NCBI GenBank assembly: GCA_965203365.1
Contig: OZ241878.1
Span: 372,001 to 436,000 of the forward strand
Source: VYFG01 sp965203365
GTDB taxonomy: Bacteria > Pseudomonadota > Gammaproteobacteria > Arenicellales > Poriferihabitantaceae
Direction: 5' to 3'
DNA: 64,000 nucleotides
The first letter of the stretch is position 1. The number at the start of each line of letters is the position of its first letter. Below the pieces are notes generated by a model. That model was not told the DNA's origin, did no database searches, and saw only the letters and a list, made by a program, of their open reading frames with translations. Positions 24,700 through 33,665 of the stretch are shown here, in pieces. A program made the position numbers and the translations under genes.

Positions 24700-25177
24700 T
24701 CATGCCTTGGCGCGGGGCTTGTGTGAGCGCACCGATTGGCGCAACGCGGAAGGCCGATGGAGTATCCCGGCGGCGTCGAAGGCCCTGCCGATCTTGGTCG
24801 ACCGGCTGGGGCTGGCCTTGCCGCCGGGGCAGTCGGCCCCGATAGATTGGTAGATCCACTCCTTCCCCGCCATCACTTCCCTTGGTTGCTGAAAGCGGCC
24901 CGAGATGGGTTCCGGGCTCCATCCGGCCTGCAGCCAGTCCTCAATCGCATTCCAGCGCTCGGGGGTCATCTTCCGGGGCACGGCCGAGGCGGCCCGGCGC
25001 CGACTCATCGCCTTGCTCTGGGCCGGCTGGTGACGATCCCCCCGCTGTTCGCGGTGGCGGGACAGCTCCCGGTCGCTGGGACCGACCGGTGGACTTGAGC
25101 GCGAAAATGGGCGATCTTTCCGAGTGGATCAGGGAGTGGTCGCCAGTCGGCATGACCCTTCTCCGTTGATTGGTCAA
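24700..25177 (-). pseudogene. Broken IS30-family transposase
   Basis: Minus-strand fragments match the transposase at 27338-28303. The N-terminal block LIHSERSPIFALKSTGRSQR is followed by a frameshift. A second frame then gives SRRRAASAVPRKMTPERW, AGWSPEPISGRFQQP and EVMAGKEWIYQSIGAD. The catalytic DDE region and the right end of the element are missing or unrecognisable. The copy is inverted relative to the one at 27 kb. Confidence 0.8.
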
Positions 25178-25246
25178 CTGAAAGGATCTGCCATCCTCTG
25201 GCCTGCTGCCATCCGCTTACCTTAAGCGATCAGGCGACTGGGGCTA

Positions 25247-25274
25247 AGTGTTGCACTTCAGAGTGGAATGGGGG
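25247..25274 (-). repeat. IS30-type terminal repeat of the broken copy
   Basis: AGTGTTGCACTTCAGAGTGG (25247-25266) followed by AATGGGGG is identical over 20 bases to the terminal repeats of the element at 27218-28578. Inward the homology continues as GCGATCAGGCGAC on the same strand, the reverse complement of the other copy's left end. Confidence 0.85.
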
Positions 25275-25433
25275 TTTGATCATTTGAGTCGTTTCATAGC
25301 GTCAAATGGATCTGTCCTGATGGGTTGTCGAGGGGCTTCACAACGTCACGATTTCCCTTGATAATGGGTTCCGCTCGATTCACTTAAGTCGATCCATTTG
25401 CCATGCGTCCAACTTTCTCAAACGGTCATTTCC

Positions 25434-25760
25434 ATGACAGAACAAGCAACATTTGATTTTCCCAATGCGCCCCGAGGGTGGTCGACAGATTTTGCCACTG
25501 ATCATGCACGGCAGTCGGGTCTGATCCTGACTAATGACCACTGGGAAGCCATAGCGGGACTTCAGGAATATTTCTCGCGCCATGAGTTTGGCAAGCGCAG
25601 GGAATTGACGGATGCTTTGAACGAAAAGTTCCATCATAAGGGGGGGATGAAATATCTGTATGAACTGTTCCCCGGCGGTCCGGTCGCCCAGGGTTGTGTG
25701 ATCGCTGGACTCAAACCACCCCCGGGTAGCGTGGACCATTCATTTGGTAGTGTGGTCTGA
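25434..25760 (+). CDS. DsrC/TusE-family sulfur-carrier protein lacking the penultimate cysteine
   Basis: The 108-residue cytoplasmic protein shows the family core: helix TNDHWEAIAGLQEYFSRH, then GGMKYLYELFPGGPVAQGCVIAGLKPPPGSV. Its single cysteine is C88 (CysB position). The position of the catalytic CysA, eleven residues later in true DsrC, is occupied by S99, and nine further residues follow. Proteins of this kind are not expected to carry sulfur through both cysteines like DsrC and may be TusE-like or regulatory (RspA-type). ATG 25434 fits the family N-terminus; the frame extends 36 bases further. Its 3' end overlaps the convergent cysG by 21 bases. Confidence 0.88.
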   Translation: MTEQATFDFPNAPRGWSTDFATDHARQSGLILTNDHWEAIAGLQEYFSRHEFGKRRELTDALNEKFHHKGGMKYLYELFPGGPVAQGCVIAGLKPPPGSVDHSFGSVV

Positions 25761-27173
25761 AGCTGAAAAGGACATATTTTCGGAAGCTGCTGGGTGAAAC
25801 CAATGCAGTTTCTGATGCAGCGTGACCACAGTGCCGACGATCAGTATCGTTGGAGGACGGATTTTCAGTGCCCCCAATATTGTCGGCATACTAGCAATGG
25901 TGGCACAGTGGATCTTCTGTGAGGGCATGGTGCCATGCTCAATGAGCGCAACCGGCATGTCAGGATGCATCCCAGCTTCCATGAGTTTCTCGGAGATAAT
26001 TGGCAGTCCTTTCAGTCCCATGTAGATGACCACGGTCTGACCGGGATGGACCAGTTGATCCCAAGGTAGGCTTACACTGCCATCTCGCAACTGGCCGGTC
26101 ACGAATCGGACCGATTGGGCGTGATCACGGTGGGTCAGGGGGATACCACTATAGGAGGCGCACCCGGATGCAGCCGTAATGCCGGGTACGACCTGAAATG
26201 GGATCTGATGGTTAGCCAGCAGCTCGATTTCTTCTCCGCCTCGGCCGAAGATGAAAGGATCTCCACCTTTGAGCCTTGCCACGCGTCGTCCGCTGAGGGC
26301 GTATTGGACCAATGCATGATTGATTTCATTTTGAGGCACGGCGTGTTTGGCTCGTTGCTTGCCCACATAGACCATTTCCGCTTCAGGATTGATCAGACCG
26401 AGTATCCGTTCTGAAACCAGACGATCATAAAGAACCACCTCGGACTGTTGGAGCAGGCGCCAGGCCCGGAATGTGAGTAGGTCCGGGTCGCCAGGTCCAG
26501 CACCAATCAGATAAGCTTCGCCGGTGGGAATGTTGTCATGATGGTTTTCGAGTTCATATGTCAATAATGCTTCTGCTGCATCTGGATTTCCGGAAAAAAT
26601 ACACTCTGCAACGTTTCCAGTTAAGATACGTTCCCAGAATCGCTTTCGGGCTTCCGGGATGCGGATTTTTTTTCTGACCGAGTGACGAAATTTGCTTATC
26701 AGTGTTGACAGCAGTCCATATCCTACCGGGATCAAGGCATCAATTCGTTCACCCAGAATCTTTGCCAGCAATGGTGAAGCGCTGCCGCTCGAAACCGCTA
26801 CCGTGAGTGGGTCACGATCAATCACATAGGGAAATGTGATTGTGGACAGCTCTGCGCTGGTGACAACATGTACAGGTATTCCCTTGTCATGGGCTACGAA
26901 TGCGACCGCGGCGTTGGTCACGGGATTGTCCGTGGCCGCGATGACAAGAACATGGTGTTCGGACTGATCATCGGTCTGCCACAGGCGTTCTGCAATCCGC
27001 CCTCCGGTGGCTTTGGCTCTTTCCCGAAGTGATGGTTCAATGCTCGGGGCAATAATGTCCACGATGGCGCCGGCTTCGAACATCGCATCTGCCCGTCTTG
27101 TGGCCATTTTGCCGCCTCCGACTAGCAGACATCGGCGGTTTTTGATATCGAAAAACAGTGGCAGAGTATTCAT
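25740..27173 (-). CDS. cysG: Siroheme synthase (multifunctional CysG)
   Basis: The 477-residue fusion converts uroporphyrinogen III to siroheme, the cofactor of sulfite reductases. The N-terminal half (about residues 1-150) is the precorrin-2 dehydrogenase/ferrochelatase, with NAD-binding LLVGGGKMATRRA and SSGSASPLLAK. The C-terminal half is uroporphyrinogen methyltransferase, with VYLIGAGPGDPDLLT-type, VVLYDRLVS, GKQRAKHAVPQ, RLKGGDPFIFGRGGEE and VVPGITAASG motifs. The ATG at 27173 follows a possible TTG. It converges on, and overlaps, the DsrC-like gene, which makes a shared sulfur-metabolism role attractive. The IS30-type element is inserted 45 bases upstream. Confidence 0.96.
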   Translation of the reverse strand: MNTLPLFFDIKNRRCLLVGGGKMATRRADAMFEAGAIVDIIAPSIEPSLRERAKATGGRIAERLWQTDDQSEHHVLVIAATDNPVTNAAVAFVAHDKGIPVHVVTSAELSTITFPYVIDRDPLTVAVSSGSASPLLAKILGERIDALIPVGYGLLSTLISKFRHSVRKKIRIPEARKRFWERILTGNVAECIFSGNPDAAEALLTYELENHHDNIPTGEAYLIGAGPGDPDLLTFRAWRLLQQSEVVLYDRLVSERILGLINPEAEMVYVGKQRAKHAVPQNEINHALVQYALSGRRVARLKGGDPFIFGRGGEEIELLANHQIPFQVVPGITAASGCASYSGIPLTHRDHAQSVRFVTGQLRDGSVSLPWDQLVHPGQTVVIYMGLKGLPIISEKLMEAGMHPDMPVALIEHGTMPSQKIHCATIASMPTILGALKIRPPTILIVGTVVTLHQKLHWFHPAASENMSFSASDHTTK

Positions 27174-27217
27174 CAATCGATTGATCGTGACCAGAATGAT
27201 TGCGAAACACCATCAGT

Positions 27218-28578
27218 CCCCCGTGCCACTCTGAAGTGCAACACTTGGCCCCGTCGCCTGATCGCTTGAGTTAGGCGGATGGCAGTGGGCCAGATGATGG
27301 CAGACAATCTCAGTTTGCTAACAACTGGAGAAGGGTCATGCCGAATGGCTACCACCCCCTGACCCACCCGGAAAGATCGCAGATTTTTGCGCTCAAGTCC
27401 ACTGGTCGATCCCAGCGGTAGATTGCCGCGCAGCTCGGACGGGACGTTAGCACGATTGCGCGGGAGACGTCCCGCCACTGCGAGCAGCGGGGCTATCGAC
27501 ATCAACCCGCCCAGGGCAAGGCGACGAGTCGGCGCCGGGAAGCCTCGGCTGTGCCCTGGAAGATGACCCCGGAGCGCTGGGCGGTGGCGGAGGAGTGGTG
27601 GCGGGCAGGCTGGAGCCCAGAGCAGGTCTCGGGCCGGTTTCAGCAACCAGGGGAGGTGATGGCCGGGCGGGAATGGATCTACCCATCGGTGAGAGCGGAC
27701 CGACAGGCGGGGGGCGACCTTGACCGGTGCCTGCACCGCCGCGGGAAGAAGCCCAACTGGCGGGGAGGGCGACCTGCGGGACGCGGTCATCTTCCCGGTC
27801 GGGTGGACATCGCCGAGCGCCCGTCGATCGTGGAGGCCAAGGGCCGGATCGGGGACTGGGAGCTCGACCTGATCATCGGGGTGAAGTACCGGGGAGCCTT
27901 GATTTCCTGGGTAGATCGGGCCTCGAAGTATCTGGTGCTGGTCGGGGTGGAAGGGAAGACGGCGGCGGCCGTGACTGAAGCCATGGTCCGGCGAATGGGG
28001 CCGATTCGGGATCGAGTGCACACTTGCACGGCGGACAACGGCAAGGAGTTCGCGGGGCACCGGGAGATCGCCAAGGCCCTGGGAGCCAACTTCTATTTTG
28101 CCACTCCTTACCATTCCTGGGAGCGGGGCCTGAACGAGCACACCAACGGTCTGGTCCGCCAGTACTTTCCGAAGGGGACCGACTTCCGTCAGGTGACGCT
28201 GGCCCAGGTTCGGGCGGTGGAAGAGCGGATCAACCGCCGGCCCCGCAAGGTGCTGGGGTATCGGACCCCGGAAGAGGTCTTCACCGCCGTCGCCCCGCCC
28301 TGAAGGCGGTCATTCCTCTCCCCTCCCCTGCCTTTCCAGAAGCCCGTGTTCGACGGGCAGGGCCCCGCTCGGCCGAAGTCAGCCTGAAACGGCCGAGTGG
28401 GCCCTGGCGTCGTGAAATCGCCTCTGTCAGACTCCCTGGCGTCGAGATGGATGCCATCGATGGCCGAAATCAGCCCCTTGGGGGCTGAATTTTCCGGTCG
28501 CCGCCCCGCTCCCTTCCTTCGGGGGATGCCCTCATGCCGGGAGCGGGGCGAGTGTTGCACTTCAGAGTGGAAGTGGGG
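27218..28578 (+). mobile_element. IS30-family insertion sequence, about 1.36 kb
   Basis: Inverted terminal repeats share a perfect 20-base core: CCACTCTGAAGTGCAACACT at 27226-27245 and its reverse complement at 28551-28570. The outermost bases are C-rich on the left and G-rich on the right. One transposase gene fills the element but has an amber codon. I could not see a clear target duplication. At least six other sites in the window carry diverged copies of the ends, so this family has long been active here. Confidence 0.88.
27338..28303 (+). pseudogene. IS30-family transposase interrupted by one amber codon
   Basis: Read through its stop, the frame gives a 321-residue transposase. The N-terminal helix-turn-helix is PERSQIFALKSTGRSQR-stop-IAAQLGRDVSTIARE, where TAG at 27419-27421 replaces a glutamine-type position. 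The catalytic triad is intact: D177 (ELDLIIG), D233 (TADNGKEF) and E267 (LNEHTNG), with the IS30-typical 33 residues between the last two. Otherwise no frameshift is seen. The stop would leave a 27-residue peptide, unless translation restarts downstream without the DNA-binding part, or the codon is suppressed. The single defect suggests a recent inactivation. Confidence 0.85.
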
Positions 28579-28652
28579 AGTGTATATTAAGTGAATCCAT
28601 CGAAATACCATGCCATGGAGATATGATGATCAAGATGCCCCATCGATAGGCA

Positions 28653-28673
28653 CTTTCTTTCTTTCTTTCTTTC
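28653..28673. repeat. (CTTT)5 tetranucleotide repeat
   Basis: Five perfect CTTT units plus one C. Tetranucleotide tracts can slip, but five units is short and the surrounding frame is not a recognised gene. Confidence 0.7.
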
Positions 28674-29280
28674 AGGTTTCGACGATGTCGTTCCAATCGG
28701 TTGTGATGGTATGAAACCCATCAATTCATCTATCGTGTGGGCATCATAGCCTAGCTGCTTTCTGGACACGAGTATGGGGGGTTATCTCCGATGCTGTCTC
28801 ACTCGGCGGCCGGTCTGGCTATCGACCCGGGTGTAGTTGTGGCGCTGGTGCGCCCGGGACTGGGTGCACTCGACCCCGCCGCGTCTCCCAGGGCCCCGGC
28901 CCCCTTTGGTGGAGTCCACCAAGGCCGTGGGCGTGCAAAGCGAGGAGGGGGAACGCAGACGCCTTAAGGAGCTTCTCCAGCTTGGGCCCGCATCGACCGC
29001 TCGCCGATGTGTTTGAACCCCGATCGGTCTCAGCCGGGGCCCCGTGGTAGGGAGCGCAGCTGGCGGCGCGAGGCCTCAATCCCGCCATCGACATGCCCTC
29101 CGTGGGGTGACTCAATGTCCAGGAGGGGCATCGTCGTCCCAGACAGAGTCGTTGGAGGGTCGTTTCACGATCCCCCTTGATGATCCCGAAACCGGCTCCT
29201 TCAGTCCCATGTTCCGTTGGACAATGCTCAAGTTGCGGTATCATCAACTGTTTAGTATATTAGTTGCCATTGATATACAG

Positions 29281-29296
29281 ATCACCTGCAGGTGAT
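29281..29296. promoter_or_regulatory. Perfect 16-bp palindrome next to the thioredoxin gene start
   Basis: ATCACCTGCAGGTGAT is a perfect palindrome ending 11 bases before the ATG at 29308. It includes the AGGTGA that may serve as ribosome-binding site. A dimeric repressor site or translational control element is possible. Confidence 0.45.
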
Positions 29297-29307
29297 GGGC
29301 GTTCATC

Positions 29308-29865
29308 ATGTTCTATCAGAATTCGTTGTGGGCAGTTTTTGCCACGTTGCTCGCTTTTCTCCCGGTTCAGGGATTGACGGAAGATGACATCAATATCAAT
29401 GAGCTGGCGGAAAGTGCAGAGGACTTTTTTGACGTCTCTTTTGGTGACCTGCAGGAAGAACTGGAAATCATTCAAGAGGAAGACAAGACCGCCTTGTTAG
29501 TTATGTTCGAGACCAAGGATTGTCCTTGGTGTATGCGAATGAAGCAGACTGTGCTGAACAGGCAGGCGGTACAGGATTTTTATCATACCCACTTTCGCGT
29601 CCTCAGCCTGGATGCCGAAGGGGATGTTCTCATCACGGATTTTGACGGCAATGATCTAACCACCAAGGAATTTTCCCTGAAAGCCATGCGAGTCAGAGCG
29701 ACCCCAGTCTTCGCCTTCTTTGATTATCAGGGCAAATTGATCACGCGTTACACTGGAGCACTGAAGAATGCTCATGATTTTCTTCTGTTGGGACGTTACG
29801 TGGTAGATGGTCATTACCGCACTACCCGCTTTAGCCAATTCCGACGGGAAAATCAGTCAAGTTGA
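29308..29865 (+). CDS. Periplasmic thioredoxin-like protein (SoxW-like)
   Basis: The 185-residue protein has a signal peptide (about residues 1-22) and a thioredoxin fold with C72-P-W-C75 (ETKDCPWCMRMKQTV) and a cis-proline region VRATPVFAFFDYQG. SoxW-type thioredoxins keep periplasmic sulfur enzymes or thiols reduced. It is followed after 44 bases by a TolC-like gene and then an adaptor gene, an apparent operon. No quinone- or DsbD-type partner is visible. Function by family and context only. Confidence 0.78.
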   Translation: MFYQNSLWAVFATLLAFLPVQGLTEDDININELAESAEDFFDVSFGDLQEELEIIQEEDKTALLVMFETKDCPWCMRMKQTVLNRQAVQDFYHTHFRVLSLDAEGDVLITDFDGNDLTTKEFSLKAMRVRATPVFAFFDYQGKLITRYTGALKNAHDFLLLGRYVVDGHYRTTRFSQFRRENQSS

Positions 29866-29909
29866 TTTTCAAGGCTTGAAGAATTGCCGATTGATTTTTC
29901 CGGATCACC

Positions 29910-31229
29910 ATGGGCTCAAGGTCTACTGTTCGTTGGATAATCCTGACGGCGACCTGCTTGACCAATACCCTCGGGGGCATCTCAGGCGCTGAAGAACGCC
30001 TTCAGCAACAGCCATTCCCGCGTACCCTGACCTTGGGGCAGGCACTCGCCATGTTGGATGAAAATGATCCGGCATTAAGGCAGGTGGACGCCACCATGGC
30101 GATGAATCGTGCGGCCAAGGCTCGATTGGACGGGCGCAATGCATTAACGGTCTCTTTCGACCTGGAGTTGCGAGGGTCGGATCGGATTGCGCAGCCAGGA
30201 CATGATTTTACCAATGATAGTCGTATGTTCTTGACCTTGGACAAGCCGCTGTCCCGGTTCGGCTTGGACAGTGCAATGTATGATGCTCTGGAAACCGGTG
30301 CCAAGGCAATCTCAGTACACTGGGACCAGACGCAGGCAAAGATCAGGCATAAGGTCGTTCGGGCGTTCTTTGCGGTCATCCTGGCGGATTATGCCTATGC
30401 GGCCCAGGATGAAGTGATGACTCTGGCGTTTTTGGCATATGATCGGCAACGCGAACGGATGGAACGGTTCAATGAGGCATCGCTCGTGGAGGTTCATCAG
30501 CTGGAGGCGACCTATCTGGACGCTTTTGCTGAGCGGACGCGCCTGGGGCTTGAACGCAGGGCGAGTCGGCTCCACTTGGCCTTGGCACTGAACCGGGCCG
30601 ATGCCTATCCTGATCGGATGGTGGAGCCGGACCTGTCGGGTTATCAGAGAGAGACCCCAGATTATGATGAAGCACTCGCCAAGGTACTCGAAAACAGTCC
30701 TGCACTGCAGGTGATTCGTCTTGAAACCCAAGCCGCGCACCAACATCGTGCGGGGTTGTCAATTGGTGTCAAACCCGTGCTTGGCACACGCTTTGAAGGG
30801 GGAGAGTATCATTTCCGGACTCCATCCACCCGGGATCAATTCCGGGCATCAATCTATCTGAAAATTCCGGTAGTCAGTGACCTGCAAAGGCGGGGTGAAA
30901 TGGAAACGACTTCTGCCAGGGTGCTGGAATTGGAGGCGAAGAAAATGGCGCTGGAGAATGAATTGCGGGAAGAGGTTCTACGACTGGTGCAGCGATTGGC
31001 CTATTTGGACACTGAAATTCGGGCGGCCGAAGCCGAGTTGTTGTACAGCGAACTGGAACTGGATCGGGTACGATCGCTTTATGAAATGGAGGTACGGACA
31101 AGGATCGGCTCGGCCAATGCCATGGTGGCAACTGCGGTCCATCGTGTCGCCCGAGCACGTTATTTACGTGCATTGGTCTGGGACGAACTGGACATCCTGA
31201 TGAATAACGAGCCGGTACAGTTTCAATGA
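29910..31229 (+). CDS. TolC-family outer membrane channel protein
   Basis: The 439-residue protein has the TolC layout: a probable signal peptide, TLGQALAMLDENDPALRQ near the N-terminus, and two similar helical halves with long heptad-like helices such as LEATYLDAFAERTRLGLERRA, and ALENELREEVLRLVQRLAYLD near the end. Such channels form trimers linking an inner-membrane pump and adaptor to the outside. Its stop overlaps the ATG of the adaptor gene by four bases (ATGA), so the two are translationally coupled. No RND, ABC or MFS pump gene is adjacent. Confidence 0.82.
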   Translation: MGSRSTVRWIILTATCLTNTLGGISGAEERLQQQPFPRTLTLGQALAMLDENDPALRQVDATMAMNRAAKARLDGRNALTVSFDLELRGSDRIAQPGHDFTNDSRMFLTLDKPLSRFGLDSAMYDALETGAKAISVHWDQTQAKIRHKVVRAFFAVILADYAYAAQDEVMTLAFLAYDRQRERMERFNEASLVEVHQLEATYLDAFAERTRLGLERRASRLHLALALNRADAYPDRMVEPDLSGYQRETPDYDEALAKVLENSPALQVIRLETQAAHQHRAGLSIGVKPVLGTRFEGGEYHFRTPSTRDQFRASIYLKIPVVSDLQRRGEMETTSARVLELEAKKMALENELREEVLRLVQRLAYLDTEIRAAEAELLYSELELDRVRSLYEMEVRTRIGSANAMVATAVHRVARARYLRALVWDELDILMNNEPVQFQ

Positions 31230-32026
31230 GCGATAGACCATTCTTAATATCTGGCAGGGACTTCGAGCCAGCCGTGATACACCATATCGGTCTCACTGTG
31301 CGTGGTTTGGTGGGATTCCTGCTCCTTTTACTGTCACTCACCGCAAGTGCGGAATCCGTCATGGGTCGAGTAGACTATGCCTACCTGCAACACCTGAATT
31401 TTGGAGTGGATGGTGAAGTTTCTTCGCTGCACGTTCAGGTAGGTGACAGAGTACAAAAAGGAGCAATTCTTATCCAACTGGATGAAGCGCATCTGACGGC
31501 AGATCTGGAAGCGGCCAAGGCGGAAATGGTCTGGAAAAAAGCCGTGTTGGAAGAAGCGACACGGAATTGGGAGCGTGACAACATATTATATGAGGAAGGG
31601 TCGTTGTCCCAAGTGGAGTTGGATTTGAGTTATATCGAACAACTCAGGGCAGAGTCAGAATACCGTCGAAGTGCCGCCCATCATGTGACTCGGGAAAGTC
31701 GGTTGCGGTACAGTCGAATCATCGCCCCCCAGTCGGGGGTGGTTTTGAACGTCAATGTCTACCCCGGAGACCGAATCAATCTGCAACGGGCCGAGAGGCC
31801 GGCACTTGTTCTGGGGTCGGAAAAAGCCGTGGTTCGTGCCCTGCTGACAACGGACATCGTAGCCCCTGAAGTGGGAGACATGTTGATTGTGGTCGACGGA
31901 GGAGACGCTACCTCTGGGCAGGTGAAATCCATCATTCCTGCCGGTCAAGACGGGAGTAGGCTAGTGACCGTGGAAAGCAGTGAGGCACTGCCACCGGTGG
32001 GCCACCGTGTGGAAGTTCGTTATTAA
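31226..32026 (+). CDS. Membrane-fusion (HlyD/RND-adaptor-like) periplasmic protein
   Basis: The 266-residue protein has one hydrophobic N-terminal segment (about residues 25-43) ending in LTASAES. It continues with the lipoyl-like half motif NFGVDGEVSSLHVQVGDRVQKGAILIQLD, a helical hairpin (about residues 90-145), and the second half motif RIIAPQSGVVLNVNVYPGDRI. It lacks the long C-terminal domains of RND adaptors, and at 266 residues it is a short family member. It follows the TolC-like gene with a 4-base overlap and converges on the aminotransferase gene with only 1 base between the stop codons. Confidence 0.82.
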   Translation: MSDRPFLISGRDFEPAVIHHIGLTVRGLVGFLLLLLSLTASAESVMGRVDYAYLQHLNFGVDGEVSSLHVQVGDRVQKGAILIQLDEAHLTADLEAAKAEMVWKKAVLEEATRNWERDNILYEEGSLSQVELDLSYIEQLRAESEYRRSAAHHVTRESRLRYSRIIAPQSGVVLNVNVYPGDRINLQRAERPALVLGSEKAVVRALLTTDIVAPEVGDMLIVVDGGDATSGQVKSIIPAGQDGSRLVTVESSEALPPVGHRVEVRY

Positions 32027-32027
32027 T

Positions 32028-33167
32028 TCAGATGGAGTCAGTCTGCACGGTATCCAGTGCAGTCGCCAGATAGTTGACGGTTCGGTCAATATGTGACAAT
32101 TTGTCCAATCCAAACAGACCGATACGGAAACTGCGGTAGTCGGCCGGCTCATCACACATCAATGGCACGCCGGCCGCGACCTGCAGTCCGGCCGAGGCAA
32201 AACGGCTCCCGTTGTGTATCGCCGGATCCCGGGTATGGGATACCACCACACTCGGCGCCTTGAAGCCTTCAGCGGACACGCTGTGAAAGCCGCGGTTCTC
32301 AAGCAGGGCTCGGACCTGACCTCCCAGATTCCACTGGGCCTGCCTAGCGTGTTCGAAGCCGAAATCTCGCAACTCCAGCATGGTATCCCGAAACATGGTC
32401 AATGCGTCTGTGGGCAAGGTGGCATGATAGGCATGTCCACCATGTTCGTAGGCACGCATGATTTCCAACCACTTGGCGAGGTCGGCAGAAAAGCTGGAAC
32501 TGCGCGTATCTACAATGCGTTCCAGTGCCCTGTCGCCGAGCATGACGATGCCACTGCATGGAGAGGCACTCCAGCCTTTTTGGGGTGCACTGATCAGGAT
32601 GTCAACCCCCGTCTTGACCATGTCCACCCAGACTGCACCTGAGGCAATACAGTCGAGAACCATCAGCCCACCGGATTCCCGCACAGCGGCCGTTATCGTA
32701 GCCAGGTACTCATCCGGGAGGATGATGCCACTCGATGTTTCGACATGGGGAGCAAACACCATGTCCGGTTTTTCCCGTCGAATTGATGCCACTACCTTTT
32801 CGGCCGGCATGGGAGAAAAAGATGACTCAGGGGCCTCTGATGCCCGGGCTGCTTTCAGTACCATGGCAGATGCCGGAATATTACCCGCTTCCAGGATCTG
32901 GGTCCAACGATAACTGAACCACCCATTCCGAATGATCAAGCACTTGCGCTGACTGGCAAATTGCCGTGCGACCGCTTCCATGGCAAAGGTCCCGCCACCG
33001 GGTACCAAGACGGTGGCATTGGCCTGGTATACCTCCTTTAGGGTGGTCGACAGATCGTTCATCACCTGCTGGAACCGCTGTGACATATGATTGAGTGAAC
33101 GGTCTGTAAACACCACGGAGTATTCAAGCAGACCATGCGGGTCAAGCTTCGGCAGTAGTGATGGCAT
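32028..33167 (-). CDS. Class V aminotransferase (alanine/serine-glyoxylate type)
   Basis: The 379-residue PLP enzyme has the class V fold. The cofactor lysine is K198 in SAPQKGWSASP, with the ring aspartate D173 in MVLDCIASG, and PGGGTFAMEAVARQ binding the phosphate. HVETSSGI corresponds to the usual H(x)ETSTG segment of alanine-glyoxylate and serine-glyoxylate aminotransferases. The exact amino donor cannot be read from the sequence. A TTG precedes the ATG at 33167. It stands alone between the convergent adaptor gene and the CBS gene. Confidence 0.85.
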   Translation of the reverse strand: MPSLLPKLDPHGLLEYSVVFTDRSLNHMSQRFQQVMNDLSTTLKEVYQANATVLVPGGGTFAMEAVARQFASQRKCLIIRNGWFSYRWTQILEAGNIPASAMVLKAARASEAPESSFSPMPAEKVVASIRREKPDMVFAPHVETSSGIILPDEYLATITAAVRESGGLMVLDCIASGAVWVDMVKTGVDILISAPQKGWSASPCSGIVMLGDRALERIVDTRSSSFSADLAKWLEIMRAYEHGGHAYHATLPTDALTMFRDTMLELRDFGFEHARQAQWNLGGQVRALLENRGFHSVSAEGFKAPSVVVSHTRDPAIHNGSRFASAGLQVAAGVPLMCDEPADYRSFRIGLFGLDKLSHIDRTVNYLATALDTVQTDSI

Positions 33168-33230
33168 CAAATCCTCGTCGTGGCTTGGCGGGCAGGATAG
33201 GTGAAAAATAAAATCACAAGGCGAATCCGA

Positions 33231-33665
33231 TCAACTAACAATATACTGTTGAAGATGATCGATGGTGTCTTTTTGTTCCTTGATGATGGATGAAATCAGG
33301 TCTCCCGTGGACACCATGCCTACCACCCGGTCGTCGACCTTGACAGGCAAATGGCGAAAACCATGTTGGTTCATCAAGGCGAGACACTCATCCACGTTGT
33401 TCGAAGGGGACGTGCAGATCACATTGGTGGTCATGATCTCGCTGACTGGGGTGTCATGGGAAGTCTTTCCTGCCAGTATCATCTTGCGGGCATAGTCACG
33501 TTCACTCAGTATTCCTACCAGGTGGTCATCTTCCATAACCATGACACAGCCAATATCGTGTTCTTTCATCAGTTCCAAGGCGGAACGCACCATTTGGTCG
33601 GGTCGGACGCTGTGAATCACCGGATTGTCGGACTTGGTACGGATCAGATTTCCTACGGTGGTCAT
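33231..33665 (-). CDS. Stand-alone two-CBS-domain protein
   Basis: The 144-residue protein consists of two CBS domains (about residues 10-65 and 75-130): VRSALELMKEHDIGCVMVMEDDHLVGILSERDYARK appears as two consecutive blocks, then VDECLALMNQHGFRHLPVKVDDRVVGMVSTGDL. Such pairs bind adenine nucleotides such as AMP, ATP or NADH and sense energy state. No enzyme domain is attached and the partner is unknown. It is separated from the aminotransferase by 63 bases. Confidence 0.92.
   Translation of the reverse strand: MTTVGNLIRTKSDNPVIHSVRPDQMVRSALELMKEHDIGCVMVMEDDHLVGILSERDYARKMILAGKTSHDTPVSEIMTTNVICTSPSNNVDECLALMNQHGFRHLPVKVDDRVVGMVSTGDLISSIIKEQKDTIDHLQQYIVS

Larger units (their letters stand above)
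24143..25433. other. Mobile-element debris between lipoprotein and DsrC-like genes
   Basis: The stretch holds dispersed repeat copy 2 (24255-24500) and a broken minus-strand copy of the IS30-type element whose left end is at 25247-25274. No intact gene is seen. After 25275 about 160 bases of moderate GC lead to the DsrC-like gene. Confidence 0.6.
28579..29307. other. Gene-free stretch after the IS30 element, with a tetranucleotide repeat
   Basis: About 730 bases. A minus-strand open frame of 60 codons (28587-28769) contains the (CTTT)5 repeat and is not recognisable. Around 28.8-29.2 kb the GC content rises and fragments of unidentifiable frames occur on both strands, probably further decayed mobile DNA. 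Promoter sequence for the thioredoxin gene must lie near the right edge. Confidence 0.45.

Noticed and set aside
28587..28769. 60-codon frame containing the (CTTT)5 repeat as a contingency gene
   Set aside because: The product has no known domain or signal, and five units is too few to argue for slippage control.
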